From assembly GCF_000192435.1 (NCBI RefSeq), contig NZ_AEUD01000016.1, forward strand, positions 1-64,000: a DNA stretch of 64,000 nt. Reading direction: 5' to 3'. This DNA is from Gordonia neofelifaecis NRRL B-59395 (GTDB taxonomy: Bacteria > Actinomycetota > Actinomycetes > Mycobacteriales > Mycobacteriaceae). Every line of letters starts with the position of its first letter. Position 1 is the first letter of the stretch. Made by a program: the position numbers and the translations under genes. Of this stretch, positions 44,495 to 54,352 are shown piece by piece. The notes beneath the pieces are model-generated. The model worked only from the letters and a program-made list of their open reading frames with translations. It had not been told where the DNA came from and did not search any database.

Positions 44495-45721
44495 TTACGC
44501 GAACGTCAGCGCGATCAGCACCACGTTCAGCACGACGATCGCGATCGCGGCCGCGGCCGACCCCCAGCGCAACGGCCGGCCGTCGGCGAACTCCCCCATC
44601 AGCGCACGGTCGGCGGTGTACCGGCGCAGCGGGATGATCGCGAACGGGATGCCGAAGCTCAGGACCACCTGGGAGATGACCAGTGCGAGTGTCGGATTCA
44701 CACCCGTCGCCAGAATGATCACGGCCGGGATCAGCGTCACCGACCGCCGAACGAGCATCGGGATCCGCCGCTGGAGCAGGCCGCCCATGATCGCGCCTCC
44801 GGCATAGGCACCGACCGAGGTCGACGCGATCCCCGAGGCCAGCAGGCCGACCGCGAACGCCCCCGCGACCACCGGGCCCAGCGCATCCCTGACGGCGTCG
44901 TGCGCACCCTCGATGCTGTCGGTCCCGTCGCGTCCGTAGAGGCTCGTCGCCGCCAGTACGAGCAGCGCGATGTTCACCGTCCCGGCGATCACCAGCGCGA
45001 CGACGACGTCGACCCTGGTCATCGAGAGCAGTCTTCGCGTGCGACCCGCCCCGACCGGCTGTCCGTGCCGATCCACCACCAGCGACGAGTGCAGATAGAT
45101 CGCATGAGGCATCACGGTGGCGCCCAGCATCGATGCGGCGAGGAGCACCGTCTCGGGTCCCGCCAGTCTCGGGACCAGTCCGCCGAGCACACCGCCCACA
45201 TCCGGCGGGGTCACCAGCAGCCCCGTCAGGAACCCGATCACGATGACGGCCAGGAGACCGACGATCACGGTCTCGAAGCGCCGCTGACATCGACTGTCGG
45301 CCATCGTGAGGATGCCCATGGACACCACGCCGACGATCACTCCGCCGACGGGCAGCGGCAGGCCGAACAACAAGTTGAGCGCGATGGCCCCGCCGATCAC
45401 CTCGGCGATGTCGGTGGCGCCCGCAACGAGTTCGGCCTGCGCCCAGAACAGCAGCCGCGACCGGCGCGGCAGTCGTTCGCCGAGTGTCTGCGGCAGTGTC
45501 TTGCCCGTCACCACACCGAGCTTCGCCGATTGGTACTGGACGATCACTGCCATCACATTGGCCACCACGAGCACCCAGACCAACAGGTAGCCGTACTCGG
45601 CGCCCGCCGTGATGTTGGCCGCGACGTTGCCGGGGTCGACGTACGCGATCGCCGCGACGAAGGCGGGCCCCAGCAGACCGACAGCCCTCATCGACGCGCG
45701 TCGACGCCCCACTCGCAACAT
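44495..45721 (-). CDS. mntH: Nramp-type divalent metal transporter
   Basis: A 408-residue polytopic membrane protein of the Nramp/MntH family, importing Mn2+ (or Fe2+) with H+. TM1 has AYVDPGNVAANI (the DPGN metal motif), the sixth helix region ATVMPHAIYLHSS (MPH), and eleven or so hydrophobic segments are visible. Single gene, divergent from a hydrolase. A 16-bp palindrome upstream may be a metalloregulator site. Confidence 0.93.
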   Translation of the reverse strand: MLRVGRRRASMRAVGLLGPAFVAAIAYVDPGNVAANITAGAEYGYLLVWVLVVANVMAVIVQYQSAKLGVVTGKTLPQTLGERLPRRSRLLFWAQAELVAGATDIAEVIGGAIALNLLFGLPLPVGGVIVGVVSMGILTMADSRCQRRFETVIVGLLAVIVIGFLTGLLVTPPDVGGVLGGLVPRLAGPETVLLAASMLGATVMPHAIYLHSSLVVDRHGQPVGAGRTRRLLSMTRVDVVVALVIAGTVNIALLVLAATSLYGRDGTDSIEGAHDAVRDALGPVVAGAFAVGLLASGIASTSVGAYAGGAIMGGLLQRRIPMLVRRSVTLIPAVIILATGVNPTLALVISQVVLSFGIPFAIIPLRRYTADRALMGEFADGRPLRWGSAAAAIAIVVLNVVLIALTFA

Positions 45722-45747
45722 GAATTGAGGCTAGGCGTTCACGAAAG

Positions 45748-45763
45748 ATTCGGTCAACCGAAT
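45748..45763. promoter_or_regulatory. Palindrome upstream of mntH
   Basis: ATTCGGT-CA-ACCGAAT, a 7-bp perfect inverted repeat with a 2-base spacer, 27 bases upstream of the mntH ATG. The spacing and arms resemble DtxR/MntR-family sites, but this is inference. Confidence 0.5.
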
Positions 45764-45914
45764 TCAGATGTGCGGCTGATCACCAAACGATTTCGTGAAC
45801 TGCTCCGGAGACACCGGATCACACCTTGTCGCGGACACCCGGCCGCGGCCCGCGTATCGATATGTAGTAACCACAAGAGAGAAGTTCTCTCCCCTCCCCC
45901 AGAAGGGACGCGTC

Positions 45915-46787
45915 ATGCCAGACAACGCTCCTCAGTCCTTCTCGACCACCACCGACGACGTCACCCTGCGCGGCGACCATTGGCCGCCCGCGGACGACGC
46001 AGTCAGTGCGCAGGCACCCGTCCTGCTACTGCACGGCGGTGGCCAGACCCGGCATTCGTGGGACCGGACCGCCGCGGCGCTCGCCGCTCGCGGCCGGGAC
46101 GTCTACACCCTCGACTCCCGCGGCCACGGCGACAGCGACTGGGCGCCGCACGGCGACTACGCGCTGGAGGCCTTCGTCGCCGACCTGCGCGCCGTCCTCG
46201 CCGATCTGCCGTCGAAGCCGGTCATCATCGGCGCCTCGCTCGGCGGGATCACCGGGCTGTGCACGGTCGGCGAGCAGCCGGAGACGGCGGCCGCGTTGGT
46301 GATGGTCGACGTCGTCGTCAACGTCGAACAGCAGGGCATCGACCGGATCAAGGAGTTCATGACCGGCCACGTCGACGGCTTCGCAAGCCTCGACGACGTC
46401 GCCGACGCGATCGCCGCGTACAACCCGGAACGGAGGCGCCCGAAGAACCTCGACGGCCTCCGCAAGAACGTCCGGCTCCACGACGACGGTCGCTGGTACT
46501 GGCATTGGGATCCGGCGTTCATCGCCTCAGGCGAGGGCGACGAACCCCGCAGGCACACCGACCCGGCACGCCTCGCCGCCGCGGCACGAACCGTCATCGC
46601 ACCCACGCTCGTCGTCCGGGGCGGCAAGTCGGACGTCGTCAGCGACGCGGGCGTCGACAACATGCGCGAACTGATCCCGCACGCCGAGATCGCGGACGTC
46701 AGCGGCGCGGGCCACATGGTCGCAGGCGACGACAACGAGGTCTTCGCCGCCGCCATCGAGCAGTTCCTCGACAGCCACGGACTCTGA
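45915..46787 (+). CDS. Alpha/beta hydrolase
   Basis: A 290-residue cytosolic hydrolase. LLHGGGQTRHSW is the oxyanion region, GASLGGITG the nucleophile elbow, and GAGHMVAGDD holds the histidine. It resembles epoxide-hydrolase/haloperoxidase-like or MhpC-type enzymes. HsaD, missing from the nearby hsa operon, is also of this fold, but HsaD-type residues (a conserved Ser-Asp-His with MCP-specific flanks) cannot be confirmed, and it lies outside the operon under its own promoter, so I do not call it HsaD. AGAAGGGA lies upstream of the ATG. Confidence 0.82.
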   Translation: MPDNAPQSFSTTTDDVTLRGDHWPPADDAVSAQAPVLLLHGGGQTRHSWDRTAAALAARGRDVYTLDSRGHGDSDWAPHGDYALEAFVADLRAVLADLPSKPVIIGASLGGITGLCTVGEQPETAAALVMVDVVVNVEQQGIDRIKEFMTGHVDGFASLDDVADAIAAYNPERRRPKNLDGLRKNVRLHDDGRWYWHWDPAFIASGEGDEPRRHTDPARLAAAARTVIAPTLVVRGGKSDVVSDAGVDNMRELIPHAEIADVSGAGHMVAGDDNEVFAAAIEQFLDSHGL

Positions 46788-46796
46788 GAAACGCTT

Positions 46797-46839
46797 GCTC
46801 CGAGGGCAGTGACCACCATGCGGTCACTGCGCTCGGAGC
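46797..46839. terminator. Bidirectional terminator, 18-bp stem
   Basis: Arms 46797-46814 and 46822-46839 pair with one mismatch and a 7-base loop, between the convergent hydrolase and sulfotransferase genes. It shares outer sequence with the hairpin at 7974-8030. Confidence 0.75.
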
Positions 46840-46860
46840 ACGGGTCCGGGAGGGCTCGGT

Positions 46861-47997
46861 CTAAGCGAAGGCCGCTTTCACCTGGTCCGGCGACAGTCCG
46901 TAGTCCTCGAGTGCGTACTTGTGCTGTGGCCGCCGGTCTCCCGACTTCGAGTCCTCGTCCAGTGCGACCATCGCCGCCCGGGCCTGACCGGTGTACTCGG
47001 TGCCGATCGCGTCGTATACACGGGCGACCGTGCCGAACGGATCCGACCGCAGATCCGCGAAGTCGACGTCGACGAACTGCGCCGGGTCGTACTTGCGCCG
47101 CGCCTGGGAGAACGACCGCAGCCCCCGCGACCAGAGGTCGAGCTGGGTCGCGCCGATCCGCTCGTTGGTGAACGCGCGCGAGTAGCCCGCGGTCGCCTGC
47201 TCGGCCAGACTGCACATCGATCCGATGATGGTCTCCGGCGCGCGGTGCGTCTGCACGATGATCGCGTCGGGATACACCTCCATGATGGCGTCCAGGGCGA
47301 ACAGATGACTCGGGTTCTTCAGCACCCACCGACGACCGACGTCGTTGGATCCGATCAGCTGCAGGTTCCGCTTGTGCCTGGCGTACGCGGGCGTCCAATC
47401 CTGCTGCGACAACCACTCCGAGTACTCCGGAATGTGCGCGAGCGACTCATACGAGATCGACATGAGCGACTGCCGGAGCAGTTGCCAGCACTCCTCCACC
47501 TCGGCGGCACCCATGTAGTGCAGCCCCATGAACTCGGGGTTCTCGATGTGGTGCTGCGACAGACCGGCGTCGATCTGCTGGAACACCGGATTCGACGACC
47601 ACTGGTCGCGCGGCGGACGTGGCTGTGGAAACTCGGTCAGCCACATCTCGAGGCCCTGGTTGGCGGGATCGGCGGCCAGCAGCCGGTGCAGCGCGGTCGT
47701 GCCGGTCCGCGGCAGCCCGGTGACGAACACCGGCCGCTCCACCGGAACGTCCGTGTAGCCGGGGTTCGCCTTCCAGCCCGCCTCGCTCAGCAGCCGGGCC
47801 ACCAGCGCGCCCTTGAGGAAGTAGCGGAACATCTTGCTGCCCAACGGCTCCAGCTCCGCCGAGCTCGCGTACGACGACAGCAGGACCTCCAGCCCCTCGC
47901 GGTAGTCGTCGCCGCCGAAGTCGTCGAGTCCGACCGTGCGGATCGCCGCCTCGTGCAGCTCGTCGGCGGTACCGATCGAAGTACGCGTGTCAGTCAT
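46861..47997 (-). CDS. Sulfotransferase family protein, Rv3529c-like
   Basis: A 378-residue protein with a P-loop-like PAPS site (FVTGLPRTGTTALHRLL) and a second conserved segment (RRWVLKNPSHLFAL), as in sulfotransferases. The order DUF1214-like, SDR, sulfotransferase is that of Rv3531c-Rv3530c-Rv3529c in the M. tuberculosis cholesterol region, and it is the last gene of the hsa operon here. ATG 47997 is chosen over GTG 48006; both lie inside the end of the upstream SDR gene. Role in steroid metabolism is not established. Confidence 0.85.
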   Translation of the reverse strand: MTDTRTSIGTADELHEAAIRTVGLDDFGGDDYREGLEVLLSSYASSAELEPLGSKMFRYFLKGALVARLLSEAGWKANPGYTDVPVERPVFVTGLPRTGTTALHRLLAADPANQGLEMWLTEFPQPRPPRDQWSSNPVFQQIDAGLSQHHIENPEFMGLHYMGAAEVEECWQLLRQSLMSISYESLAHIPEYSEWLSQQDWTPAYARHKRNLQLIGSNDVGRRWVLKNPSHLFALDAIMEVYPDAIIVQTHRAPETIIGSMCSLAEQATAGYSRAFTNERIGATQLDLWSRGLRSFSQARRKYDPAQFVDVDFADLRSDPFGTVARVYDAIGTEYTGQARAAMVALDEDSKSGDRRPQHKYALEDYGLSPDQVKAAFA

Positions 47998-48772
47998 GGT
48001 ATTCACCGCAGTTGACGTCGAGGGTGTGGCCGGTGATCGCGCGAGCCATGTCCGAGGCGAGGAACAGCACCGCGTCCGCGATCTCCGCGGGCTCGGGCAG
48101 CCGCTTGAGGTCGCTGCGCGCCGCAGTCTGCTCGTAGACCTGCTCCGGGGTGATGCCGTACTTCTTGGCGACCTCGCCGAAGTACCACTTGAGCTGGTCG
48201 TCCCAGATGTAACCCGGTGCGACGCTGTTGATGCGGATGCCCTCGCCGCCCAACTCGGTGGCGAGCGTCTGCGACATCGACAGCAGGGCCGACTTCGCCA
48301 TCTTGTAGCTTCCGTAGCGCGGCTCCGAGTGCCGGATGACCATCGAGTTGATGTTGACGATCGACCCGTTCGCCTCGCTCAGCGCCGGCGTGAATGCCTT
48401 GATGACCCGAAGTGTCCCGAGCACGGTGAGGTCCAGGCTCGACGTGATCTGGTCGAAGTCGGTGCGGCCCAACGGCTTCATCGACGGCAGCGCGAAGGCG
48501 TTGTTCACCAGGGCGTCGGCGCGCCCGAACTCGGCGACGGTCCGCTCGACCAAGTTCTCGACAGCGGCGTCGTCGGTGATGTCGGTCGGCACGGTCAGCG
48601 CTTCGCCGCCCGCCGCCCGGATCTCGTCCGCGATCTCGTCCAGCCGCGATTCGGTCCGCGCCGCGAGCACCACGCGCGCACCCTCGGCCGCGGATCGCAC
48701 GCAGACCGCGCGGCCCAGCGCCGGCCCCACTCCCGACACCACGACGACCTTGCCGTCGAGCAGTCCTGTCAT
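47990..48772 (-). CDS. Short-chain dehydrogenase, Rv3530c-like
   Basis: A 260-residue classical SDR. VVSGVGPALGRAV is the cofactor loop, NNAFALP the NNAG position, NINSMVI the serine, and YGSYKMAKS the Tyr-x3-Lys pair. Located between the DUF1214-like and sulfotransferase genes, as Rv3530c is. Probably acts on a hydroxy or keto group of a steroid breakdown product; substrate unproven. It overlaps the sulfotransferase start and follows the upstream gene by 14 bases. Confidence 0.87.
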   Translation of the reverse strand: MTGLLDGKVVVVSGVGPALGRAVCVRSAAEGARVVLAARTESRLDEIADEIRAAGGEALTVPTDITDDAAVENLVERTVAEFGRADALVNNAFALPSMKPLGRTDFDQITSSLDLTVLGTLRVIKAFTPALSEANGSIVNINSMVIRHSEPRYGSYKMAKSALLSMSQTLATELGGEGIRINSVAPGYIWDDQLKWYFGEVAKKYGITPEQVYEQTAARSDLKRLPEPAEIADAVLFLASDMARAITGHTLDVNCGEYHD

Positions 48773-48786
48773 CGAACGGTTCCTCT

Positions 48787-50010
48787 CTATCCGAGCATCC
48801 GGCGCGCGAATGCCCGCTGGCGCACTGCGATCCGCTCGGCCCAGCCGGCGGCGTCGATCTTGTTGGTCTCGTAGAACGGCAGGTGTGCGGGCACGTCGGC
48901 GTCGTCCACGACCACCGCTGTCGGTCCCTGCTCCGCGGTGATCGGCGCATCGGTGCGCTGCCAGCGGAACTGCAGGATCCCCCGACGCCGGTGGGTGGTC
49001 TCCACCCAGTTGGCGACTCCGGGATCCTCGGCGGCGATGACCATGCGAATCATCCCGTCCGGATCCACCTGCGCCTGCGCCGAGTTCAGCGACGTCTGGT
49101 GGTTCACATAGTCGAGCGAGATGTACCACATGCTGCCGAGCTGGAAACCCTGGTAGGGCGCATCGGACTGGGGCACGGTGACCACCATCGACTTCCCTGC
49201 GGGCAGGTCGAAGTGACCGACCGACGAGTACTGCGTCGACAGTCCGCCGGGCGTGGTGCGCGGCTCGGTGAAGGTGTTGACCGGCTCCCCGAGATAGAAC
49301 CACTTCGGGAAGTTGAACCACGTGTTGACGCGCGCGGTGAGCATCTTGGCGGCGATCGCGTAGCGCTTGGCGATCCGCGCCGTCGTGAGCTCGACCGGCG
49401 GCACGCCCACCGCGTCGACGCGCTCGATGGTGATCGAGCCCTTGACCTCGGTCGCCCAGTCGCTGTAGACCTCACGGACCGACAGCATCGTCGCGCCCTC
49501 CCCGAGCACGAAGTGAGTGCCGGGTGCGGCGTCGGGCCGCTCGGGCCCGAAGGTGATCTCGAAGCTGCCGTCGTCGGCGATCGGGATCACGCGGTCGTCG
49601 AACGCCACCTCACCGCCTGGAACGTCGTCTGCGGTGTAGTTGCCGCGCAGCACCTGGAAGGCGAGGTCGGCGGTGGTGCCTCGCACGCCGCGGACGACGT
49701 ATGTCGCGTCGGGCTCGACGGTGGCGTGGTAGTAGAGGGTGTCCGGGTTGTCCAGTCCCATCTTCGAGTACGGGCCGGTCGAGGTGACGAAGTACGGGTG
49801 CGACTTCTCGCCCGCCCGCGCCACCTGCAGGATCGACGAGATCCCGCCGGCGAGGTAGTCGAGCCCCTCGGCTCGCTCCGCATCCGTCTCGGCGAAGTCC
49901 GCACCGTTGATCAGCGCCTCGGCCTCCGCGATCGCCGCGGTGAAGGGCGCCGTCACCGATACGGAGGCCTGATCCATCGCTGCCGGGTCTGCCGCTGGTC
50001 GGTCTGTCAC
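48787..50010 (-). CDS. DUF1214-like protein, Rv3531c-like
   Basis: A 407-residue protein without recognised catalytic residues. The C-terminal part (GFQLGSMWYISLDYVNHQTS, then RRRGILQFRWQRTD) resembles DUF1214, and the neighbourhood matches Rv3531c, a member of the KstR regulon. It starts at GTG 50010, overlapping the hsaB stop by four bases, with GGAGG upstream. The later ATG 49977 would remove 11 residues. No signal peptide. Function unknown. Confidence 0.8.
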   Translation of the reverse strand: MTDRPAADPAAMDQASVSVTAPFTAAIAEAEALINGADFAETDAERAEGLDYLAGGISSILQVARAGEKSHPYFVTSTGPYSKMGLDNPDTLYYHATVEPDATYVVRGVRGTTADLAFQVLRGNYTADDVPGGEVAFDDRVIPIADDGSFEITFGPERPDAAPGTHFVLGEGATMLSVREVYSDWATEVKGSITIERVDAVGVPPVELTTARIAKRYAIAAKMLTARVNTWFNFPKWFYLGEPVNTFTEPRTTPGGLSTQYSSVGHFDLPAGKSMVVTVPQSDAPYQGFQLGSMWYISLDYVNHQTSLNSAQAQVDPDGMIRMVIAAEDPGVANWVETTHRRRGILQFRWQRTDAPITAEQGPTAVVVDDADVPAHLPFYETNKIDAAGWAERIAVRQRAFARRMLG

Positions 50011-50582
50011 AGCCACGTGTCGCCTCCGGTCCAGGTGAGGAAGTTCTCGAGCTCGGCCTGCACGGGCGTCACTCGGGGATGCTCGGTCGAGAGATAGCCG
50101 CCGCGGTAGAACAGCAGCGGTTTGTCCTGCAGGACATCGCCGAGGGTCTGTGCCCGACCGATGACGATCCAGTGATCGCCGCCGTCGGTGACGGATTCGA
50201 CCGTGCACTCGACCCAGGTCAGATTGTGGCGCAACACCGGAAGCCCCGTGGGCGAAGCGTCCCAATCAATGGACTTGAACTTGTCGTCGCCGGGAGCGCC
50301 GAAGGTCGCACTGACGTCCTGCTGCCGATTCGACAGCACGTTGACGCAGAACTGCCCGCGGGCCTCGATCACCGGCCACGTCCGGGATGTCTTCTGCGGG
50401 CAGAACAGCACCAGCGGCGGGTCCAGCGACAGTGCCGCGAACGACTGGCAGGCGAAGCCGACCGGCTTGTCCTCCGCGTCGAGCGTGGTGATCACCGTGA
50501 CGCCGGTGCAGAACTGCCCCATCGCGGTCCGGAACTGCCGGGAGTCGAAATCGTCTGTCCCGTACGGGGAGTGCGGTGTCAT
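50007..50582 (-). CDS. hsaB: Flavin reductase component of 3-HSA hydroxylase
   Basis: A 191-residue flavin reductase domain protein (GQFCTGVTVITT, GFACQSFAALSLDPPLV, RTWPVIEARGQFCVNVL, GDHWIVIGR). It supplies reduced flavin to HsaA, which hydroxylates the phenolic ring of 3-HSA to a catechol in cholesterol catabolism. Assigned as HsaB from family and from its place beside hsaC and hsaA. It is 137 bases downstream of hsaC; that gap contains repeat hairpins. Confidence 0.9.
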   Translation of the reverse strand: MTPHSPYGTDDFDSRQFRTAMGQFCTGVTVITTLDAEDKPVGFACQSFAALSLDPPLVLFCPQKTSRTWPVIEARGQFCVNVLSNRQQDVSATFGAPGDDKFKSIDWDASPTGLPVLRHNLTWVECTVESVTDGGDHWIVIGRAQTLGDVLQDKPLLFYRGGYLSTEHPRVTPVQAELENFLTWTGGDTWL

Positions 50583-50607
50583 GTCGGATTCCCTTCGGTT
50601 GCTGTGC

Positions 50608-50626
50608 CGCCCGCTTCCGGCGGGCG
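50608..50626. repeat. Short hairpin upstream of hsaB
   Basis: CGCCCGC-TTCCG-GCGGGCG, a 7-bp perfect stem 26-44 bases upstream of the hsaB ATG in the hsaC-hsaB gap. May influence processing of the operon mRNA. Confidence 0.4.
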
Positions 50627-50655
50627 TTCGGGCGTTGATTCGGTGATGCGCGAAA

Positions 50656-50689
50656 GCGGTTGAGCGAGACCCTCCGCTCGCTCAACCGC
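50656..50689. repeat. Palindromic repeat of the GGTTGAGCGAG family
   Basis: A 13-bp perfect stem (50656-50668 with 50677-50689) and an 8-base loop, built from the same GGTTGAGCGAG end as the 44.3 kb array. It lies inside the hsaC-hsaB gap and would form a stable hairpin in the operon mRNA. Confidence 0.75.
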
Positions 50690-50719
50690 CGGTCGGGCTC
50701 GGCAGACCCGAGCGTGCGA

Positions 50720-51822
<1,103 letters not shown>

Positions 51823-51837
51823 TGGTGCTCCGCACCA

Positions 51838-53022
51838 TCACACCATCGTGTCGGTGATCGGGATGCCGAACTCGCCGTTGCCGAACGCCTGGTAGGCGCG
51901 CTCGGGATCGTTCGCGGCGTGGACGCGGCCCGCGTGGGCGTCGCGCCAGAAACGCTGGATCGGTGTGCCGTTCTCCAGCGCGTGCGCGCCCGAGTTCTCG
52001 AAGAGGAGATCGATCGAGTCGATGGCGCGCGACGTCGCGCGGACCTGGTCGCGGCGGGCAGCCAGACGCAGCTCCATCGGCACCTCTTCACCGGCGACGA
52101 TCAGGTCGTACTCGGCCTGCAGGTTGCCCGACAGCTGGCGCCACGCGGCGTCGATGTCCGAGGCGGCCTCGGCGATCCGGACCTTGGCGAACGGATCGTC
52201 CTTGGCCTTCTCCCCCGCGTATGCGGCGCGCACACGCTTGCCCTGATGCTCGACGTGCGCGGCATAGGCGCCGTACGCCATGCCGACGATCGGCGTCGAG
52301 ATGGTGGACGGATGAATCGTGCCCCACGGCATCTTGTAGACCGGCGCGGTGTTGCGCTCCAGTCCGGGCGCGGTGCCCTTGCTCATCGCACCGAAGCTCA
52401 GCACGCGGTGCGTCGGGACGAAGACGTCCTTGACCTCGATGGTGTTGGAGCCCGTGCCGCGCAGGCCGACGACGTTCCAGACATCCTTGATGTGGTAATC
52501 GCTGCGCGGGATCAGGTAGCTGACGAAGTCGACCGGCCGACCGTCCTTGATCACCGGACCGCCGACGACCACCCAGTCCGCGATGTCGCAGCCGGACGAC
52601 CAAGCCCATGCGCCGTTCACCTTGTAGCCGCCCTCGACGACCTCGCCCATGCCCATCGGCGCGTACGACGACGAGATCCGGACGTTCGGATCGTCGCCCC
52701 AGACGTCTTCCTGCGCCTGCTGAGTGAACAGTGCGAGATGCCAGTTGTGGACACCGACGATGCCCGCGACCCAGCCGGTGGAACCGCACGCGGTGGCCAG
52801 TCGGCGCACCGCCTCGTAGAAGGTCACCGGGTCCGCTTCGTGGCCGCCCCACTGCGACGGCTGCAGGAGCTTGAAGAAGCCCGTCTCCTGGAGCATGTCC
52901 GCGACCTCCGCGGGAATGCGGCGCGCATCCTCGGTGGACTGGGCGCGCTGCGCGAGATCCGGCAGCAGGGCATCGATCTTGTCCAGAACCTGCTGTGCCG
53001 CTTCGCTCCGCTGTGCTGACAT
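51838..53022 (-). CDS. hsaA: 3-HSA hydroxylase oxygenase component
   Basis: A 394-residue class D flavin-dependent monooxygenase with the acyl-CoA-dehydrogenase-like fold (ETGFFKLLQPSQWGG, STGWVAGIVGVHNWHLALF, GLRGTGSNTIEVKDVFVP). It hydroxylates 3-HSA to 3,4-DHSA using reduced flavin from HsaB. Strong resemblance to HsaA rather than FadE proteins, including the missing acyl-CoA base. First gene of the leftward operon; three KstR-type boxes lie upstream, shared with divergent kshA. Confidence 0.94.
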   Translation of the reverse strand: MSAQRSEAAQQVLDKIDALLPDLAQRAQSTEDARRIPAEVADMLQETGFFKLLQPSQWGGHEADPVTFYEAVRRLATACGSTGWVAGIVGVHNWHLALFTQQAQEDVWGDDPNVRISSSYAPMGMGEVVEGGYKVNGAWAWSSGCDIADWVVVGGPVIKDGRPVDFVSYLIPRSDYHIKDVWNVVGLRGTGSNTIEVKDVFVPTHRVLSFGAMSKGTAPGLERNTAPVYKMPWGTIHPSTISTPIVGMAYGAYAAHVEHQGKRVRAAYAGEKAKDDPFAKVRIAEAASDIDAAWRQLSGNLQAEYDLIVAGEEVPMELRLAARRDQVRATSRAIDSIDLLFENSGAHALENGTPIQRFWRDAHAGRVHAANDPERAYQAFGNGEFGIPITDTMV

Positions 53023-53066
53023 CTGTCACTCCTGTTCGTGTGTCGTGCTCGACTTACGACCAATAT

Positions 53067-53124
53067 TAGAACACGTTCTCGTTTTAAACTAGAACACGTT
53101 CTCATTTCGCTGAAACATGTTCTA
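53067..53124. promoter_or_regulatory. Three KstR-type boxes between hsaA and kshA
   Basis: Boxes at 53067-53080 and 53090-53103 (both TAGAACACGTTCTC) and at 53111-53124 (TGAAACATGTTCTA). The third fits TnnAACnnGTTnnA exactly; the first two miss only the last base. Spacing is 23 and 21 bp. They sit in the shared divergent promoter and would let KstR repress both genes until a cholesterol-derived CoA ester is present. Confidence 0.8.
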
Positions 53125-53179
53125 CTATCGAGCCAGAGGGCCAACGCCCAGAACAGACACCGACGAGGAGGCCGAGAAG

Positions 53180-54352
53180 ATGGCTGACACCGACATCCGG
53201 GAGATCGACACCGGCACGCCCCCGACCCGCTTCGCGCGCGGCTGGCACTGCATCGGCTTGATCGACGAGTACAACGACGGCGAGACCCACGCTTTGGAGA
53301 TCTTCGGCACCAAGCTCGTGGTCTGGGCCGACAGCAAGGGCGACATCCACACCCTCGACGCATTCTGCCGCCACATGGGCGCCGACCTGTCGATGGGAAC
53401 AGTCAGGGGCGACAACGTCTCCTGCCCGTTCCACGGATGGCAGTGGAACGGCAAGGGCCGCTGCGCCGAGGTGCCGTACGCCAAGCGCCAGCCCAAGCTC
53501 GCCAAGACCCGGACCTGGCCGACGATGACGCGCAACGGGCAGGTCTTCGTCTACAACGACCCCGAGGGCAACCCGCCGCCGGAGGACGTCATCATTCCCG
53601 AGCTCGCCGAGTTCGGCACCGATGAGTGGACGGCGTGGAGCTGGAACAAGATCGTGATCGAGGGCTCCAACTGCCGCGAGATCATCGACAACGTGGTCGA
53701 CATGGCGCACTTCTTCTACGTGCACTACGCCCTGCCGGACTACTTCAAGAACGTGTTCGAGGGCCAGGTCGCGGCGCAGTACATGAACAGCCACGGCCGT
53801 CCGGACGTCGGCATCTCGACGGCGTACGGCGACACCCGCCTGGAATCGATCGCCGCGTATTACGGCCCGTCGTACATGCTGAACCCGATGGTCCAGTACT
53901 ACGGCAAGTACTCGATCGAGACCATCCTGACCAACTGCCACTACCCGATCGACGCCAACTCGTTCGTCCTCATGTACGGCGTGATGGCGAAGATCCCGGA
54001 GGGCCTCTCGCCCGAGCAGACGGACGGCATGGTCAAGACCATCACCAAGGGCGTCGAGGTCGGCTTCCTGCAGGACGTGGCGATCTGGAAGCGCAAGACC
54101 CGGATCGACAACCCGCTCCTCGTCGAGGAGGACGGCCCGGTCTACCAGCTGCGCCGCTGGTACGAGCAGTTCTACGTCGACGCCGACGACGTCACCGAGG
54201 AGATGTCGGGCCGCTTCGAGTACGAGATCGACACCGCCAAGGCCCAGGAGACCTGGAACAAGGAGGTTCAGGAGAACCTGCGGATCAAGGCCGAGAAGGA
54301 GGCCGCCGCGGCTGCTGCCGAGGCGAACGATTCCGAGGGCGCGTCGGTCTGA
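53180..54352 (+). CDS. kshA: 3-ketosteroid 9-alpha-hydroxylase oxygenase
   Basis: A 390-residue Rieske non-haem iron oxygenase. The Rieske cluster ligands are C63-x-H65 (FCRHMGADL) and C82-x2-H85 (SCPFHGWQW). The mononuclear iron site is D174/H177/H182 (DNVVDMAHFFYVH). 9-alpha-hydroxylation together with 1-dehydrogenation by KstD opens ring B of the steroid. The ATG at 53180 has GAGGAGG upstream. It needs the reductase KshB, which is not in the window. The alanine/glutamate-rich C-terminal tail is longer than usual. Confidence 0.95.
   Translation: MADTDIREIDTGTPPTRFARGWHCIGLIDEYNDGETHALEIFGTKLVVWADSKGDIHTLDAFCRHMGADLSMGTVRGDNVSCPFHGWQWNGKGRCAEVPYAKRQPKLAKTRTWPTMTRNGQVFVYNDPEGNPPPEDVIIPELAEFGTDEWTAWSWNKIVIEGSNCREIIDNVVDMAHFFYVHYALPDYFKNVFEGQVAAQYMNSHGRPDVGISTAYGDTRLESIAAYYGPSYMLNPMVQYYGKYSIETILTNCHYPIDANSFVLMYGVMAKIPEGLSPEQTDGMVKTITKGVEVGFLQDVAIWKRKTRIDNPLLVEEDGPVYQLRRWYEQFYVDADDVTEEMSGRFEYEIDTAKAQETWNKEVQENLRIKAEKEAAAAAAEANDSEGASV

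Noticed and set aside
45915..46787. Candidate hsaD displaced from the hsa operon.
   Set aside because: Only the general alpha/beta-hydrolase motifs agree; it has its own promoter and no KstR box.
46797..46839. Insertion-sequence end formed by the long hairpin.
   Set aside because: No transposase or target duplication; position between convergent genes fits a terminator.
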